Origin: Flavihumibacter fluvii
GTDB lineage: Bacteria; Bacteroidota; Bacteroidia; Chitinophagales; Chitinophagaceae
Assembly: GCF_018595675.2 (NCBI RefSeq)
Contig: NZ_CP092333.1
Coordinates: 3,496,001-3,560,000 of the forward strand
Direction of reading: 5' to 3'
Length of the DNA stretch: 64,000 nt
Shown here: positions 17,923-26,572 of the stretch, piece after piece
Layout: the number at the start of each line of letters is the position of its first letter
Position numbering within the stretch: position 1 is the first letter of the stretch
The notes under the pieces: model-generated
The model's input: the letters and a program-made list of their open reading frames with translations, nothing else
Told to the model about the DNA's origin: nothing
Databases searched by the model: none
Program-made: the position numbers and the translations under genes

Positions 17923-19284
17923 TTATAATTCAGCAGCAATAGTTTTCGCATTTACAAACTCCAATATGCCATGACGTCCCAATTCCCGGCCATAGCCCGA
18001 TTTTTTTACGCCGCCAAATGGCAGGCGCGGATCGGATTTAACCAGTGAATTGATAAATACCGCCCCGGTGGTGATCTGCCTGGCAAGGCTGATGCCCTTA
18101 TCAATATCTTTTGTCCATACACTTCCCCCTAAACCATAAGGTGAAAGGTTGGCCAGTTCAATGGCATGCTGCTCATCATTAGCTGCTACGACTGCAGCCA
18201 GCGGCCCAAATGTTTCCTGGTCGAAAGCAGCCATGCCCGGTTGCACATTCATTAATAAGGATGGCATTACATTGCAACCATCAAAGCGGCCGCCGTACTC
18301 CAGCTTTGCCCCGGACTTAATTGATCCCGTTAACTGTGCCGATAAATTGGCGGCAAGGTCAGGCCTTGCTAAAGGACCAGTTGTTATACCTGTTTCCATC
18401 GGATCTCCCTGCCGGTATTGACTGATTCCATTCAGCAGCAACTGCATAAAATCATCCAATACCGCCTTCACTACAATAAACCGTTTCGACCCAATGCAGG
18501 ATTGTCCGGCATTGAGCAGCCTCGATTGTAAGGCTACCGTTGCTGCCTTTTGCAGGTCAGCATCCGGCAATACGATCAACGCATCGGAGCCGCCCAATTC
18601 AAGGAGTGATTTCTTTACATGCCTGCCTGCAATAGCTGCAACGGAGGTTCCCGCCCTTTCACTACCGGTAAGGGTCACGGCCTGCACGATGGGTGTACTT
18701 AATATTTTTTCAACGGCATCAACATCAATAATGATGGATTGGAAAACCCCTTCCGGTGCACCTGCCGCCTTAAAAATTTCGGCGATGGCCAGCGAGCAGC
18801 CACTTACATTAGGTGCATGCTTCAGCAGGGTCACATTACCGGCCATCAGCGTTGGCGCCGCATACCGGAATACCTGCCAGAAGGGAAAGTTCCAGGGCAT
18901 GATGGCCAGGACCGCCCCAATCGGTTCATAGGTGACAAAGCTTTTTTGGTAGCCGGCTATGATCTGTTCATCTGCTAAAAAGGTCTCACCGTGTTCCGCA
19001 TAATATTCACAAACCCAGGCACACTTTTCTACCTCACCCAAAGATTCTGGCAACACCTTTCCCATTTCAATGGTGATCAACTGCGCATATTTTTCTTTAC
19101 CCGCTCTCAGGATCTTCGCCGCATTCAATAAAACCCCGGCCCTTTCTGCAAAACGCATCCGTCGCCATATATGATAACCATTGGCTGCTGTTTCCAGTGC
19201 AGCATTGATCTTCCCCGTATCCATTAATGGGTATTCCTGTATCAGGGCCTGTGAATATGGATTGATTGATTGGAACACAGACAT
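17923..19284 (-). CDS. NAD-dependent aldehyde dehydrogenase (short GabD/Sad-type)
   Basis: A 453-residue aldehyde dehydrogenase shorter than classical GabD. It lacks the first N-terminal strand and resembles the compact succinate-semialdehyde dehydrogenases common in bacteria. MPWNFPFWQVFRYAAPTLMAG near residues 129-149 is the cofactor entrance, TLTGSERAG lies near 204-212, the general base is E229 in LLELGGSD, and the nucleophile is C263 in NAGQSCIGSKRF. The start is one base behind the amine oxidase stop, so coupling is tight. Following an amine oxidase directly, it may oxidise the aminoaldehyde released by that enzyme, leaving the other copy for succinate semialdehyde. This division of labour is inference. 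Confidence 0.87.
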   Translation of the reverse strand: MSVFQSINPYSQALIQEYPLMDTGKINAALETAANGYHIWRRMRFAERAGVLLNAAKILRAGKEKYAQLITIEMGKVLPESLGEVEKCAWVCEYYAEHGETFLADEQIIAGYQKSFVTYEPIGAVLAIMPWNFPFWQVFRYAAPTLMAGNVTLLKHAPNVSGCSLAIAEIFKAAGAPEGVFQSIIIDVDAVEKILSTPIVQAVTLTGSERAGTSVAAIAGRHVKKSLLELGGSDALIVLPDADLQKAATVALQSRLLNAGQSCIGSKRFIVVKAVLDDFMQLLLNGISQYRQGDPMETGITTGPLARPDLAANLSAQLTGSIKSGAKLEYGGRFDGCNVMPSLLMNVQPGMAAFDQETFGPLAAVVAANDEQHAIELANLSPYGLGGSVWTKDIDKGISLARQITTGAVFINSLVKSDPRLPFGGVKKSGYGRELGRHGILEFVNAKTIAAEL

Positions 19285-19285
19285 T

Positions 19286-20830
19286 TTAGGTCTTTTTTGT
19301 TGTTAATTTATGCATTATCGCATCTGCTGCAAGGACGCCAGATTTTGCAGCGCCATTCATATATCCCTGGAAATCGAGACTTACCTGTTCGCCGGCGAAA
19401 AACAGGTTGCCGACTGGCTCTGCCTCCCAGCCGGCAAGCGTGGACCATTGGCCCTTTTTCATGGCACTATACCCGGCCTTACTAAACGGATTTCCTGCCC
19501 AGGTGTATTTAATGTTTTTGCTATTGTAGGCTTTTTTTGAACCGGGGTAAATCTTGTTGAGTCCGTCAGTAAAATTCTCTTCCAGCAATTTCATCTGGGA
19601 ATTACTGACCATGTCGCTGAATGCGCCACCGCCAAATACTGTAAAACAACCTTCATTTTCAGATTGCATATTGCTGCTGTCCCAACCGCAACCAAAAGAT
19701 AAATCTGTAAACGTATAACCCTGTTTTCCCTTCTCACGCCATGGTTTATGCTGCATACCTAAAATGAGCTTGCAACTATTGCCATAACCCAATTCTTCAA
19801 TACACTTTCGTTTCGCAGCGGGCATGTCGAGGTGTAAAGGAATATCGCGCAGGATGGTAAAAGGAATTGCTGAGATCACATAATCTGCAGGTATGGTGGT
19901 TGTTTTTCCATCTGTAAAAAACTCAAGCTGGTAGGCACCCTCCTCGCTTTGGGAAACAGCGGTAAGCCGGTGTGAGAATTTAACCTGCTCCTTCATTTTT
20001 CCAAATAAGGTATCCGTTAATCGAGCTGCACCACCCTTTATCCTGAAGACCTCATGGCCTTCCCCGAATAAAGAATACGTTTCCTGTGAAGCAGCCGGCG
20101 TCTGGAACATGACCAGGAAATTAATGGCTGACTGTTCGGTGATCTCCATACCATATTCACGCGTCATCAGTACTTGCAGGTAATTGTACAGCCAACCGCT
20201 TATACCGGTGGATTGAAAATAATCTGCCACAGACAAATTATCGAAGTGCTGGAATGCAGCTGCGGTGTGATATGAAATTTTTTCGGGTAAACTGGTGATA
20301 TCCTTTGCGATTTGTTTTGCGTAGGGTTGCAGGGCATTGACCAGGTCCTGTTCAGAAAATGATTTGCCTTCAAAATAATAGGTCTGGGGTGTCAGTGGGT
20401 CTTTCCGCAGGTCCAGCAAGGACAGGCCCAGCTCTTCAACCAGGTTGATAATATAAGAGTGGTTGGTATCTACGAATTCGCCACCCAAATCTGAATATAT
20501 TCCTTTTCCAAAAACTTCGTTCAGGGTCCACATCCTTCCACCAGTGCGATTACTCGCTTCATACACTTCGGCGATGATGCCTTGCTTGTGAAGCTGCCAG
20601 GCAGCGCTTAATCCGGCAATGCCTGCACCAATGATCGCAATACGCGGCTTTCCTGCTCCCTGCAGACAGGCAGGCAGGAATGCCAATCCGGCTGCAGTGA
20701 GCGAAGCCTGCTGAATGAATTTGCGTCGGCCTTTTTGCGTGACCGGGGGCACAGTTACCGGCAATCCTACCTGCCCGGCCGCACTGTGTAATGCGCGCTT
20801 CAGCAAACTAATGAATGGAGAATGTGCCAT
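19286..20830 (-). CDS. Flavin monoamine oxidase with Tat signal and lipobox
   Basis: A 514-residue FAD-dependent amine oxidase of the monoamine oxidase/putrescine oxidase family. It oxidises an amine to an aldehyde, releasing ammonia and hydrogen peroxide. The FAD loop is IGAGIAGLSAAWQL near residues 67-80, followed by EASNRTGGRMWTL. The C-terminal FAD segment LFFAGEQVSLDFQGYMNGA is the family hallmark. Upstream lies GRRKFIQQASLTAAGLAFLP-A-C, a twin-arginine motif at residues 35-36 and a lipobox-like LPAC with C55. The enzyme is therefore probably exported folded with FAD and lipid-anchored in the periplasm. It lies 9 bases after susD. The length of the segment before the twin arginines is unusual, and an internal start is possible. 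Confidence 0.87.
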   Translation of the reverse strand: MAHSPFISLLKRALHSAAGQVGLPVTVPPVTQKGRRKFIQQASLTAAGLAFLPACLQGAGKPRIAIIGAGIAGLSAAWQLHKQGIIAEVYEASNRTGGRMWTLNEVFGKGIYSDLGGEFVDTNHSYIINLVEELGLSLLDLRKDPLTPQTYYFEGKSFSEQDLVNALQPYAKQIAKDITSLPEKISYHTAAAFQHFDNLSVADYFQSTGISGWLYNYLQVLMTREYGMEITEQSAINFLVMFQTPAASQETYSLFGEGHEVFRIKGGAARLTDTLFGKMKEQVKFSHRLTAVSQSEEGAYQLEFFTDGKTTTIPADYVISAIPFTILRDIPLHLDMPAAKRKCIEELGYGNSCKLILGMQHKPWREKGKQGYTFTDLSFGCGWDSSNMQSENEGCFTVFGGGAFSDMVSNSQMKLLEENFTDGLNKIYPGSKKAYNSKNIKYTWAGNPFSKAGYSAMKKGQWSTLAGWEAEPVGNLFFAGEQVSLDFQGYMNGAAKSGVLAADAIMHKLTTKKT

Positions 20831-20839
20831 GCGTATGTA

Positions 20840-22222
20840 TTAGAAACCCGGGTTCTGTTTTACCTGGTCTTTTGATGCGATCAGTTCGCGTTGCGGTATC
20901 GGGAAGACACCTTTGGCCTGTTCAATACCCAGCACTTCATTTATTTTCTGGGTCCGGGCCAGGTCAAAAAACCGGTGTCCTTCAAAATTGAGTTCGGCTT
21001 CCCTTTCGTCTGCAACGAGTTGCTGGAATGCATCTTCCGTTTCAATGTCCCCGGGAACCAGTGCTTCCAGTCCGCGATTAATCCTAAGCGTATTTAATTC
21101 ATCCAGCCCACCCCCGGCCAGCCCTTTTGCTTCGGCAGCAATCAGGTACATTTCTGCAATCCTCAGGATATAAGCCGGATTATCTTTTGCTACTTCACCA
21201 CGGTATTTTTGCGTTCTGCCATCCGGCAGAATACTTGGATCATTGTTTTCAAAATCCAGCAGGCTAATCCTCCTGTCATCGGGCCTTAATTCAAAAAATA
21301 TTTTTACCCCTTCACTTGCCACGAACAGGACTTCGGATCGCAGCGCATCTTCGCGAACGAATGTAGTGCCATTATAAAAGCTGGGGTTCTGTGTATCAAA
21401 ACTTAGTTCAAAAACTGACTCACTGCTTAATCGCCCGGAATAGATACTGCTAAAATTATCAGCATCCAACAGGCTGAAGCTGCCCTCATCAATAACTTCC
21501 CGGGCAAGGGTCGCAGCCTGCGCAAAATTCTTCTGGTATAAATATACCCTGGCCAGTAAAGCCTTTGCAGCAGGCTGGTTCATGTACTTGGCATTGATAT
21601 CAGCAGTGGATAGCAAACTTACCGCATCTGTTAAATCTTTAATGATAGCAGCATATGTTTCAGCCACTGAGTTCCTTGGTACAATATCATAAGGGCCCTG
21701 TACAGTGGTAACAACTGGTATTCCGTACTCCGATCCATTATCCCAATGATAGCCATACATCCGCAACAGGTCAAAATGGATCATCGCACGAACCGCAAGT
21801 GCTTCACCTTTTATTTTATTTCTTTCCTCTTCTGAAAGACCGGCATCTACAATCTGGTCCACAGCTTCAATAATGGCATTGGCATTATTAAGGCTTTTGT
21901 ATAATGCCACATAAATCTGCTCTACATAAATATTGGAAGAAGTTACAGCGTGGTCACCGATTTCATTCAGCGCCGGGTTATCATACCCGCCTGCCTTTGC
22001 AATATCACTGTTCAGGTCGGCGATCAGGGGATAATACCCGCCATAGTAATCCCGCTGCTGAAGCGTGCTGTACAAGCCAATTAATGCAGACCTTAAACCG
22101 TTTGCATCTTTGAATACGTCTTCGCTGGCTACGTCATTGGGCGAGACCACATCCAGTTTCTGGCAGGAAACCATTATTCCGAATGCCAGGAAAAAAGCGA
22201 TATATCTGATGGATAAATTCAT
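20840..22222 (-). CDS. RagB/SusD family nutrient-binding outer-membrane lipoprotein
   Basis: A 460-residue SusD homologue. A lipoprotein signal ends in the lipobox MVSC at residues 17-20, so the protein is lipid-anchored at the outer membrane. TPR-like helices follow (LYSTLQQRDYYGGYYPLIADLNSD; ALLARVYLYQKNFAQAATLA). The C-terminal block ADEREAELNFEGHRFFDLARTQK is the SusD hallmark. It forms the lid of the SusC pore and captures the substrate. It starts 18 bases behind susC. The neighbours encode amine-oxidising rather than glycan-degrading enzymes, so the ligand is probably not a polysaccharide. No glycoside hydrolase or surface glycan-binding protein accompanies the pair. Confidence 0.93.
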   Translation of the reverse strand: MNLSIRYIAFFLAFGIMVSCQKLDVVSPNDVASEDVFKDANGLRSALIGLYSTLQQRDYYGGYYPLIADLNSDIAKAGGYDNPALNEIGDHAVTSSNIYVEQIYVALYKSLNNANAIIEAVDQIVDAGLSEEERNKIKGEALAVRAMIHFDLLRMYGYHWDNGSEYGIPVVTTVQGPYDIVPRNSVAETYAAIIKDLTDAVSLLSTADINAKYMNQPAAKALLARVYLYQKNFAQAATLAREVIDEGSFSLLDADNFSSIYSGRLSSESVFELSFDTQNPSFYNGTTFVREDALRSEVLFVASEGVKIFFELRPDDRRISLLDFENNDPSILPDGRTQKYRGEVAKDNPAYILRIAEMYLIAAEAKGLAGGGLDELNTLRINRGLEALVPGDIETEDAFQQLVADEREAELNFEGHRFFDLARTQKINEVLGIEQAKGVFPIPQRELIASKDQVKQNPGF

Positions 22223-22240
22223 GATGGTAAATTTTTGGGA

Positions 22241-25200
22241 TTAGAAACTTGCACTCAGTCCGAAGGTGAATGTCCTGGGTTGCGGATAGGCGGCATAATC
22301 TACACCCGCGGTGCGATCATTGTTACCACCCGTTGAACTCACTTCCGGATCAAATCCACTATACTTTGTGATTGTCCACAGGTTTTGTACCTGTGCATAT
22401 AATCGCAGGCTGCTGACAAACTTGATTTTCTGCTTATTAAATGTATAGCCCAGGTTAACAGTACGGAAGCGGAAGAAAGAAGCGTCTTCAACAAACATGG
22501 AAGAGTTTTCGAAATAGTTTTTTTCAACAAATGCAAACCGGGGTACGCTGGTCTGGTCTCCTGGATTTCTCCATCGTTTCAGTGAATTGGTGCCGTTGTT
22601 CGCAAACACCTGGTCCAGGCCGCCGTCATTGCTATAGCCCAGGTTTTCATACACCGGCCTGATCAGGTTATAGACATCATTCCCGATACTGAACTGGCAG
22701 GCGAGCAGGAAATCCCAGTTACCATACCTTAAATTATTGGTGAGTCCGCCATAATAATCCGGACGGGCTTTTCCGATAATCTGGGCATCATTAAAATCAA
22801 TGACACCATCCTTATTGATATCTTCAAATTGAGCATCACCGTTCTCTGTATTTACACCCTGGTATTTTACACCCCAGAATGTACCGACAGGTTCTCCAAC
22901 TTTCATAATATGCGTAGGTGCAATATCATTGTATGCACTTAACAACTCTCCGTCAACCGGTAATTTTTTGATCGTATTCTTTTGGTAAGAAATATTAAAA
23001 GATGTGGTCCACCGGAATTTTTTTGTCCAGATATTCTTGCTGTTCAAAGAAAACTCCCAGCCTTTATCCTCCACCTCGCCGCCATTGGTGGTGAGCGTGG
23101 CAAAGCCTGTTGTGCCGGCAATCGGGATATTACTTAGCAGGTCAGTTCGGTTGGCTACGAAATATTCAACAGACCCCCCGATGATACCACCCAGGAATTC
23201 GTAATCTGCGCCAATATTAAATGATGTGTTCTTTTGCCAGGTGAGGTTTGGATCGGCAATATTTCGCGGCCGCAGGCCCGATTGGCCATCGTACCGGCCA
23301 GGCTGCCAGAAAGATACATTCTGGAAATCACCAATCTCCTGGTCACCGGTATAGCCATAACTGGCCCTTAACTTAAGTGCAGTAAGCACTTTTGCATCTG
23401 CCATGAAGGATTCCTTATCCAGGTTCCAGCCAACACTTGCTGATGGGAAATAGCCATACCGGTTACCTTCTGAGAAACGTGATGATCCATCTGCACGGAA
23501 GGTCACACTGGCCAGGTATTTTCCGTTGAAATCATAATTGACCCTTCCCAGGAATGAATGCAAACGCCAGCTGGATCCGTTTTGGGCTGCTCCGGTAATC
23601 AATGCAGCGCTTGACATATTTGTAAGCCCACTACCTAACGGGAACCCTTGTCCGGAAATACTCGAACGCTCATTTATCGATTCCTGCTGTGAAAATCCTA
23701 CCAGCACGCCCAGGTTGTGATCACCAAAAGATTTCTGGTAATTAAGTGTGTTTTCGTTCAGCCAGGTGGTATTCCTGAAATTAGCATTGTAGGCTTTTCC
23801 GCCTACGGCTTCTGCATCTGTAGTAATAGCTGAAAGGAATAACTCGTCTTCAACGCTGGTATAATCTGCATTCAGGGTGGTTTTGAATTTCAGGTCCGGC
23901 GTAATTTTATATTCCGCAAAAACGGACCCCAGGAAGCGATAGCTTGTTGTATATCCCTGTATTTCCTTTGCTGATTTTACCGGGTTATCACTGAGCCAGT
24001 TGGCCTGGTAATCTTCAAATTTCGCATAGTTGCCATTTTCATCATAAACCGGCATGAGGGGTGATGCGCCAATAGCATTGGTGATGATGCCGGTATAGGT
24101 ATTGTCATTGAAGCTTCTTCGGTTGTCCGTTTTGGAAACGGCTATATTGGTTCCGATGAGCAATCTGTCGGTAACGGCATGGTCCAGGTTCAACCGGGCA
24201 TTCATACGCTTGAAATAATTCTCGATCACGATTCCCTGCTGGTCAAAATATCCGCCGCTCAGGTAGAAATGCGTTTTGTCTGATCCGCCGCGAAGATTGA
24301 GTTCGTAATTGCTGATGGGTGCCGTACGCATCACTTCATCCAGCCAAACGGTATTCACAGCACCCGGACCGGCACTATAGTTCAGCGGTTCTGTAAGCAC
24401 GGCGGGATCAAAATCCGGACCAAATACGGTATTGTCGGCATTGTATTTGGCAAGGTCATTGGCACGGGCCTCCTCAACCATGGAAACAAATTGGTCGGAA
24501 TTGAGGAAGTCAATTTTTTTGGCGACTTTCTGTACCCCCAGGTAACTGTTGAAGCCGATCTGCGTTTTACCCGATTTGCCTTTTTTTGTGGTGATCAACA
24601 CAACACCATTGGCCGCACGCGCACCATAAATGGCCGCAGAGGATGCATCTTTAAGTACTTCAATGGATTCAATATCATCCGGGTTGATATCCGCAATTGA
24701 ACTCAGGTTCTGGCCCTTTCCCACATCCTCACCATTAGTATTGAAGGAGGTGGATAAAGCCGAATTACTTTCACTTAACATCGGTATGCCATCAACGACA
24801 TACAAAGGGTTTTGCGCACCGCGGATGCTCACCAGCAAACCTGCACCCGGCGTACCGGAAGGGGAAGTAACGTTAAGACCGGGTATCTTACCCTGGATAC
24901 TGCTGGCAAGGTTGGTGACCGGCTGGTCCTTAAAGTCTTTGTTGCTGATCGAGGAGACAGCACCGGTAAGATTTGATTTCTTTTGTGTTCCATAACCAAT
25001 CACCACAACGTCATTTAACTGGCTTTTGGTTTCCTGCAACACTATATCCATCACCGTCTGGCCTGATAGGGTAATGGTACGGGATGCAAACCCAACTGAT
25101 GAAACTTCCAGCGTTGCTGTACCCGAATTAAGGGTAATGGTGAATGAACCATCTTCTGCAGAAGACACGCCCTTGTTTAGTCCCTTAACAACAATCGATG

Positions 25201-25348
25201 CGCCGGAAATTGCTTTTCCTTCCGCATCTTTTATGGTGCCTTTCAGCTGTACGGTTTGGGCAATTATTATCCACGGCAGGAATAACAGTACACCAAAAAC
25301 TACGGAAGATGGCAATAGTTTTCTAAGTAAATAGGTCATAAGCAACAT
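22241..25348 (-). CDS. SusC/RagA family TonB-linked outer-membrane protein
   Basis: A 1035-residue TonB-dependent transporter. A hydrophobic signal peptide (residues 1-31) precedes a carboxypeptidase-like regulatory domain (about 34-115, VQLKGTIKDAEGKAISGAS). The plug follows with DVVVIGYGTQKKSNLTGAVSS and IESIEVLKDASSAAIYGARAANGVV. The 22-strand barrel ends in the aromatic C-terminus PRTFTFGLSASF. It is the first gene of the ten-gene amine operon and partners the SusD directly downstream. No anti-sigma FecR or ECF sigma gene is adjacent, and the N-terminus lacks an obvious STN signalling domain. Control is therefore more likely through the divergent gene at 25545 and the GTCAAA boxes between them. 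Confidence 0.95.
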   Translation of the reverse strand: MLLMTYLLRKLLPSSVVFGVLLFLPWIIIAQTVQLKGTIKDAEGKAISGASIVVKGLNKGVSSAEDGSFTITLNSGTATLEVSSVGFASRTITLSGQTVMDIVLQETKSQLNDVVVIGYGTQKKSNLTGAVSSISNKDFKDQPVTNLASSIQGKIPGLNVTSPSGTPGAGLLVSIRGAQNPLYVVDGIPMLSESNSALSTSFNTNGEDVGKGQNLSSIADINPDDIESIEVLKDASSAAIYGARAANGVVLITTKKGKSGKTQIGFNSYLGVQKVAKKIDFLNSDQFVSMVEEARANDLAKYNADNTVFGPDFDPAVLTEPLNYSAGPGAVNTVWLDEVMRTAPISNYELNLRGGSDKTHFYLSGGYFDQQGIVIENYFKRMNARLNLDHAVTDRLLIGTNIAVSKTDNRRSFNDNTYTGIITNAIGASPLMPVYDENGNYAKFEDYQANWLSDNPVKSAKEIQGYTTSYRFLGSVFAEYKITPDLKFKTTLNADYTSVEDELFLSAITTDAEAVGGKAYNANFRNTTWLNENTLNYQKSFGDHNLGVLVGFSQQESINERSSISGQGFPLGSGLTNMSSAALITGAAQNGSSWRLHSFLGRVNYDFNGKYLASVTFRADGSSRFSEGNRYGYFPSASVGWNLDKESFMADAKVLTALKLRASYGYTGDQEIGDFQNVSFWQPGRYDGQSGLRPRNIADPNLTWQKNTSFNIGADYEFLGGIIGGSVEYFVANRTDLLSNIPIAGTTGFATLTTNGGEVEDKGWEFSLNSKNIWTKKFRWTTSFNISYQKNTIKKLPVDGELLSAYNDIAPTHIMKVGEPVGTFWGVKYQGVNTENGDAQFEDINKDGVIDFNDAQIIGKARPDYYGGLTNNLRYGNWDFLLACQFSIGNDVYNLIRPVYENLGYSNDGGLDQVFANNGTNSLKRWRNPGDQTSVPRFAFVEKNYFENSSMFVEDASFFRFRTVNLGYTFNKQKIKFVSSLRLYAQVQNLWTITKYSGFDPEVSSTGGNNDRTAGVDYAAYPQPRTFTFGLSASF

Positions 25349-25416
25349 TTTGATGGTTTGTGTAATTAGGGGAATTCACACAGGCAGCTGTTGAGTTTGG
25401 TCTACTAAAAATGAAT

Positions 25417-25533
25417 AAGTCAAACCAGACGGAATCTAAGTCAAATTATTTTTTTCATTAAAATTAAAATGTTGATTATCAGTATATTTATATTGGTCAA
25501 ATATTGGTAGATATATAAGTCAAAAGATTTGAC
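25417..25533. promoter_or_regulatory. Cluster of GTCAAA boxes between susC and the divergent gene
   Basis: The hexamer GTCAAA occurs at 25419-25424, 25440-25445, 25496-25501 and 25519-25524, and its complement TTTGAC at 25528-25533. Three copies are preceded by TAA. The last two form a perfect inverted repeat, GTCAAA-AGA-TTTGAC, ending 11 bases before the ATG at 25545. Five copies in about 115 bases are far more than the roughly 0.06 expected by chance on two strands. The site spans the control region of both the amine operon and the divergent gene, so it is a likely operator. Confidence 0.65.
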
Positions 25534-25544
25534 CATATTTAGGC

Positions 25545-26567
25545 ATGCATTTCTCCGATAAAATCAAAAGGGCCATTGAGCAGGATTATGCCATTCTCAA
25601 TGCACTGAAGCCGAAAGGTAAACTCGATTGGAACAGTTTCACCCGTACACAATTCAATACTGTTGCGCGGGTAATTAATAAGGAGATCACGCGTGAAGTA
25701 ATGGCAAACCCCGACCTTATCGAGCTCAACCTGGTGATCGGAAAACAGAAACTGGAAAAGGAAATGCAGCGCTTACGGTGTCATAACCTTTATGAATACC
25801 TGAAGTTGCTGGGTAATATGAGTGAATACCGGGTATATAATTGGGTGAGTGGCAAAACACTGCAAAGTTACTGGCAGGGCGGGGATTGCAAATTCATCAA
25901 AGTGAATGCACTATTGGTTTTCCTGAAGGTACCAATGAAAGACTGGGATAGCTGGCTCCAGGAAATCCGGCTTGTTAACCAGAAAAGCAGTCTGCCTGCC
26001 ACAGGCTTCAGCAAATCATCCCTGCAGGTGGTGAAGAGCTATTATCTCGGCAATTATTTCCTTTACTACCAAAAAACAGATGGCAGTAAAAACATTATCA
26101 AAACCCCCTTTATCCTTAAAGAACACGAAAGCGGGCAGGTGATGGTAAAATCAGTTTCAGAGGGGCACCGCTATAGCGGAAAAGTGATGGGAATCCGCGA
26201 TGGATGCCTTTATATCAACTGCCAGAACCTCGATTTTGAAGAAATGGAGCAATATGTTTTTAATATCGGGCTGGAAACCAAACCCCAGGTCCTTTTTGGC
26301 GTGTCCAATACCGTTAGTGTCAAAACCAGGCTGGCGGTTGCACTGCGAAATGTCCTGGTGAAACAAAAAACAGATGATCCTTCCTTTGATAATATCCAGG
26401 AAACAGAAATTCCCTTCTCCCGGAAATATCCTGCACCAACAGAGGAAGCCATTATAGTCACCTACCTTAAACAATTCAACGATAATATTATCTCCACGCC
26501 CAATTGCTGTAACCTCGAAGACCTGAAAGAAGCTTATCTCACCCGCCGGGTGATACCCGGCGGGTGA
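25545..26567 (+). CDS. Uncharacterised protein, candidate regulator of the amine operon
   Basis: A 340-residue soluble protein that I do not recognise as a named family. There is no signal peptide or membrane segment. The first 140 residues look helical and contain YRVYNWVSGKTLQSYWQGG followed by KVNALLVFLKVPMKDWDSWL. That spacing of a short helix, a turn and an FLxxxxWxxW-like end recalls a DNA-binding module seen at the N-terminus of several Bacteroidota proteins, but this is an inference. The region from about residue 150 is beta-rich (NYFLYYQK, KVMGIRDGCLYINCQNLDF) and could bind a ligand. It is divergent from susC, separated by a 196-base spacer holding the GTCAAA boxes. The stop codon lies in a strong hairpin. 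Confidence 0.7.
   Translation: MHFSDKIKRAIEQDYAILNALKPKGKLDWNSFTRTQFNTVARVINKEITREVMANPDLIELNLVIGKQKLEKEMQRLRCHNLYEYLKLLGNMSEYRVYNWVSGKTLQSYWQGGDCKFIKVNALLVFLKVPMKDWDSWLQEIRLVNQKSSLPATGFSKSSLQVVKSYYLGNYFLYYQKTDGSKNIIKTPFILKEHESGQVMVKSVSEGHRYSGKVMGIRDGCLYINCQNLDFEEMEQYVFNIGLETKPQVLFGVSNTVSVKTRLAVALRNVLVKQKTDDPSFDNIQETEIPFSRKYPAPTEEAIIVTYLKQFNDNIISTPNCCNLEDLKEAYLTRRVIPGG
26539..26567. terminator. Strong hairpin between convergent genes (no T tract)
   Basis: A perfect 13-bp stem with a 3-base loop covers 26539-26567, formed by CACCCGCCGGGT and its complement plus one flanking T-A pair. It includes the last codons and stop of the gene at 25545 and lies 6 bases from the stop of the converging aldo/keto reductase. 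No run of T follows on either strand, so it is not a classical intrinsic terminator. It could protect 3' ends or act with a factor. Confidence 0.5.
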
Positions 26568-26572
26568 TGGGT

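Noticed and set aside
25349-25544. TAnnTTTG promoter elements for susC or the divergent gene
   Set aside because: I scanned both strands of the spacer and found no exact -7 match in a suitable position, so no promoter is listed there.
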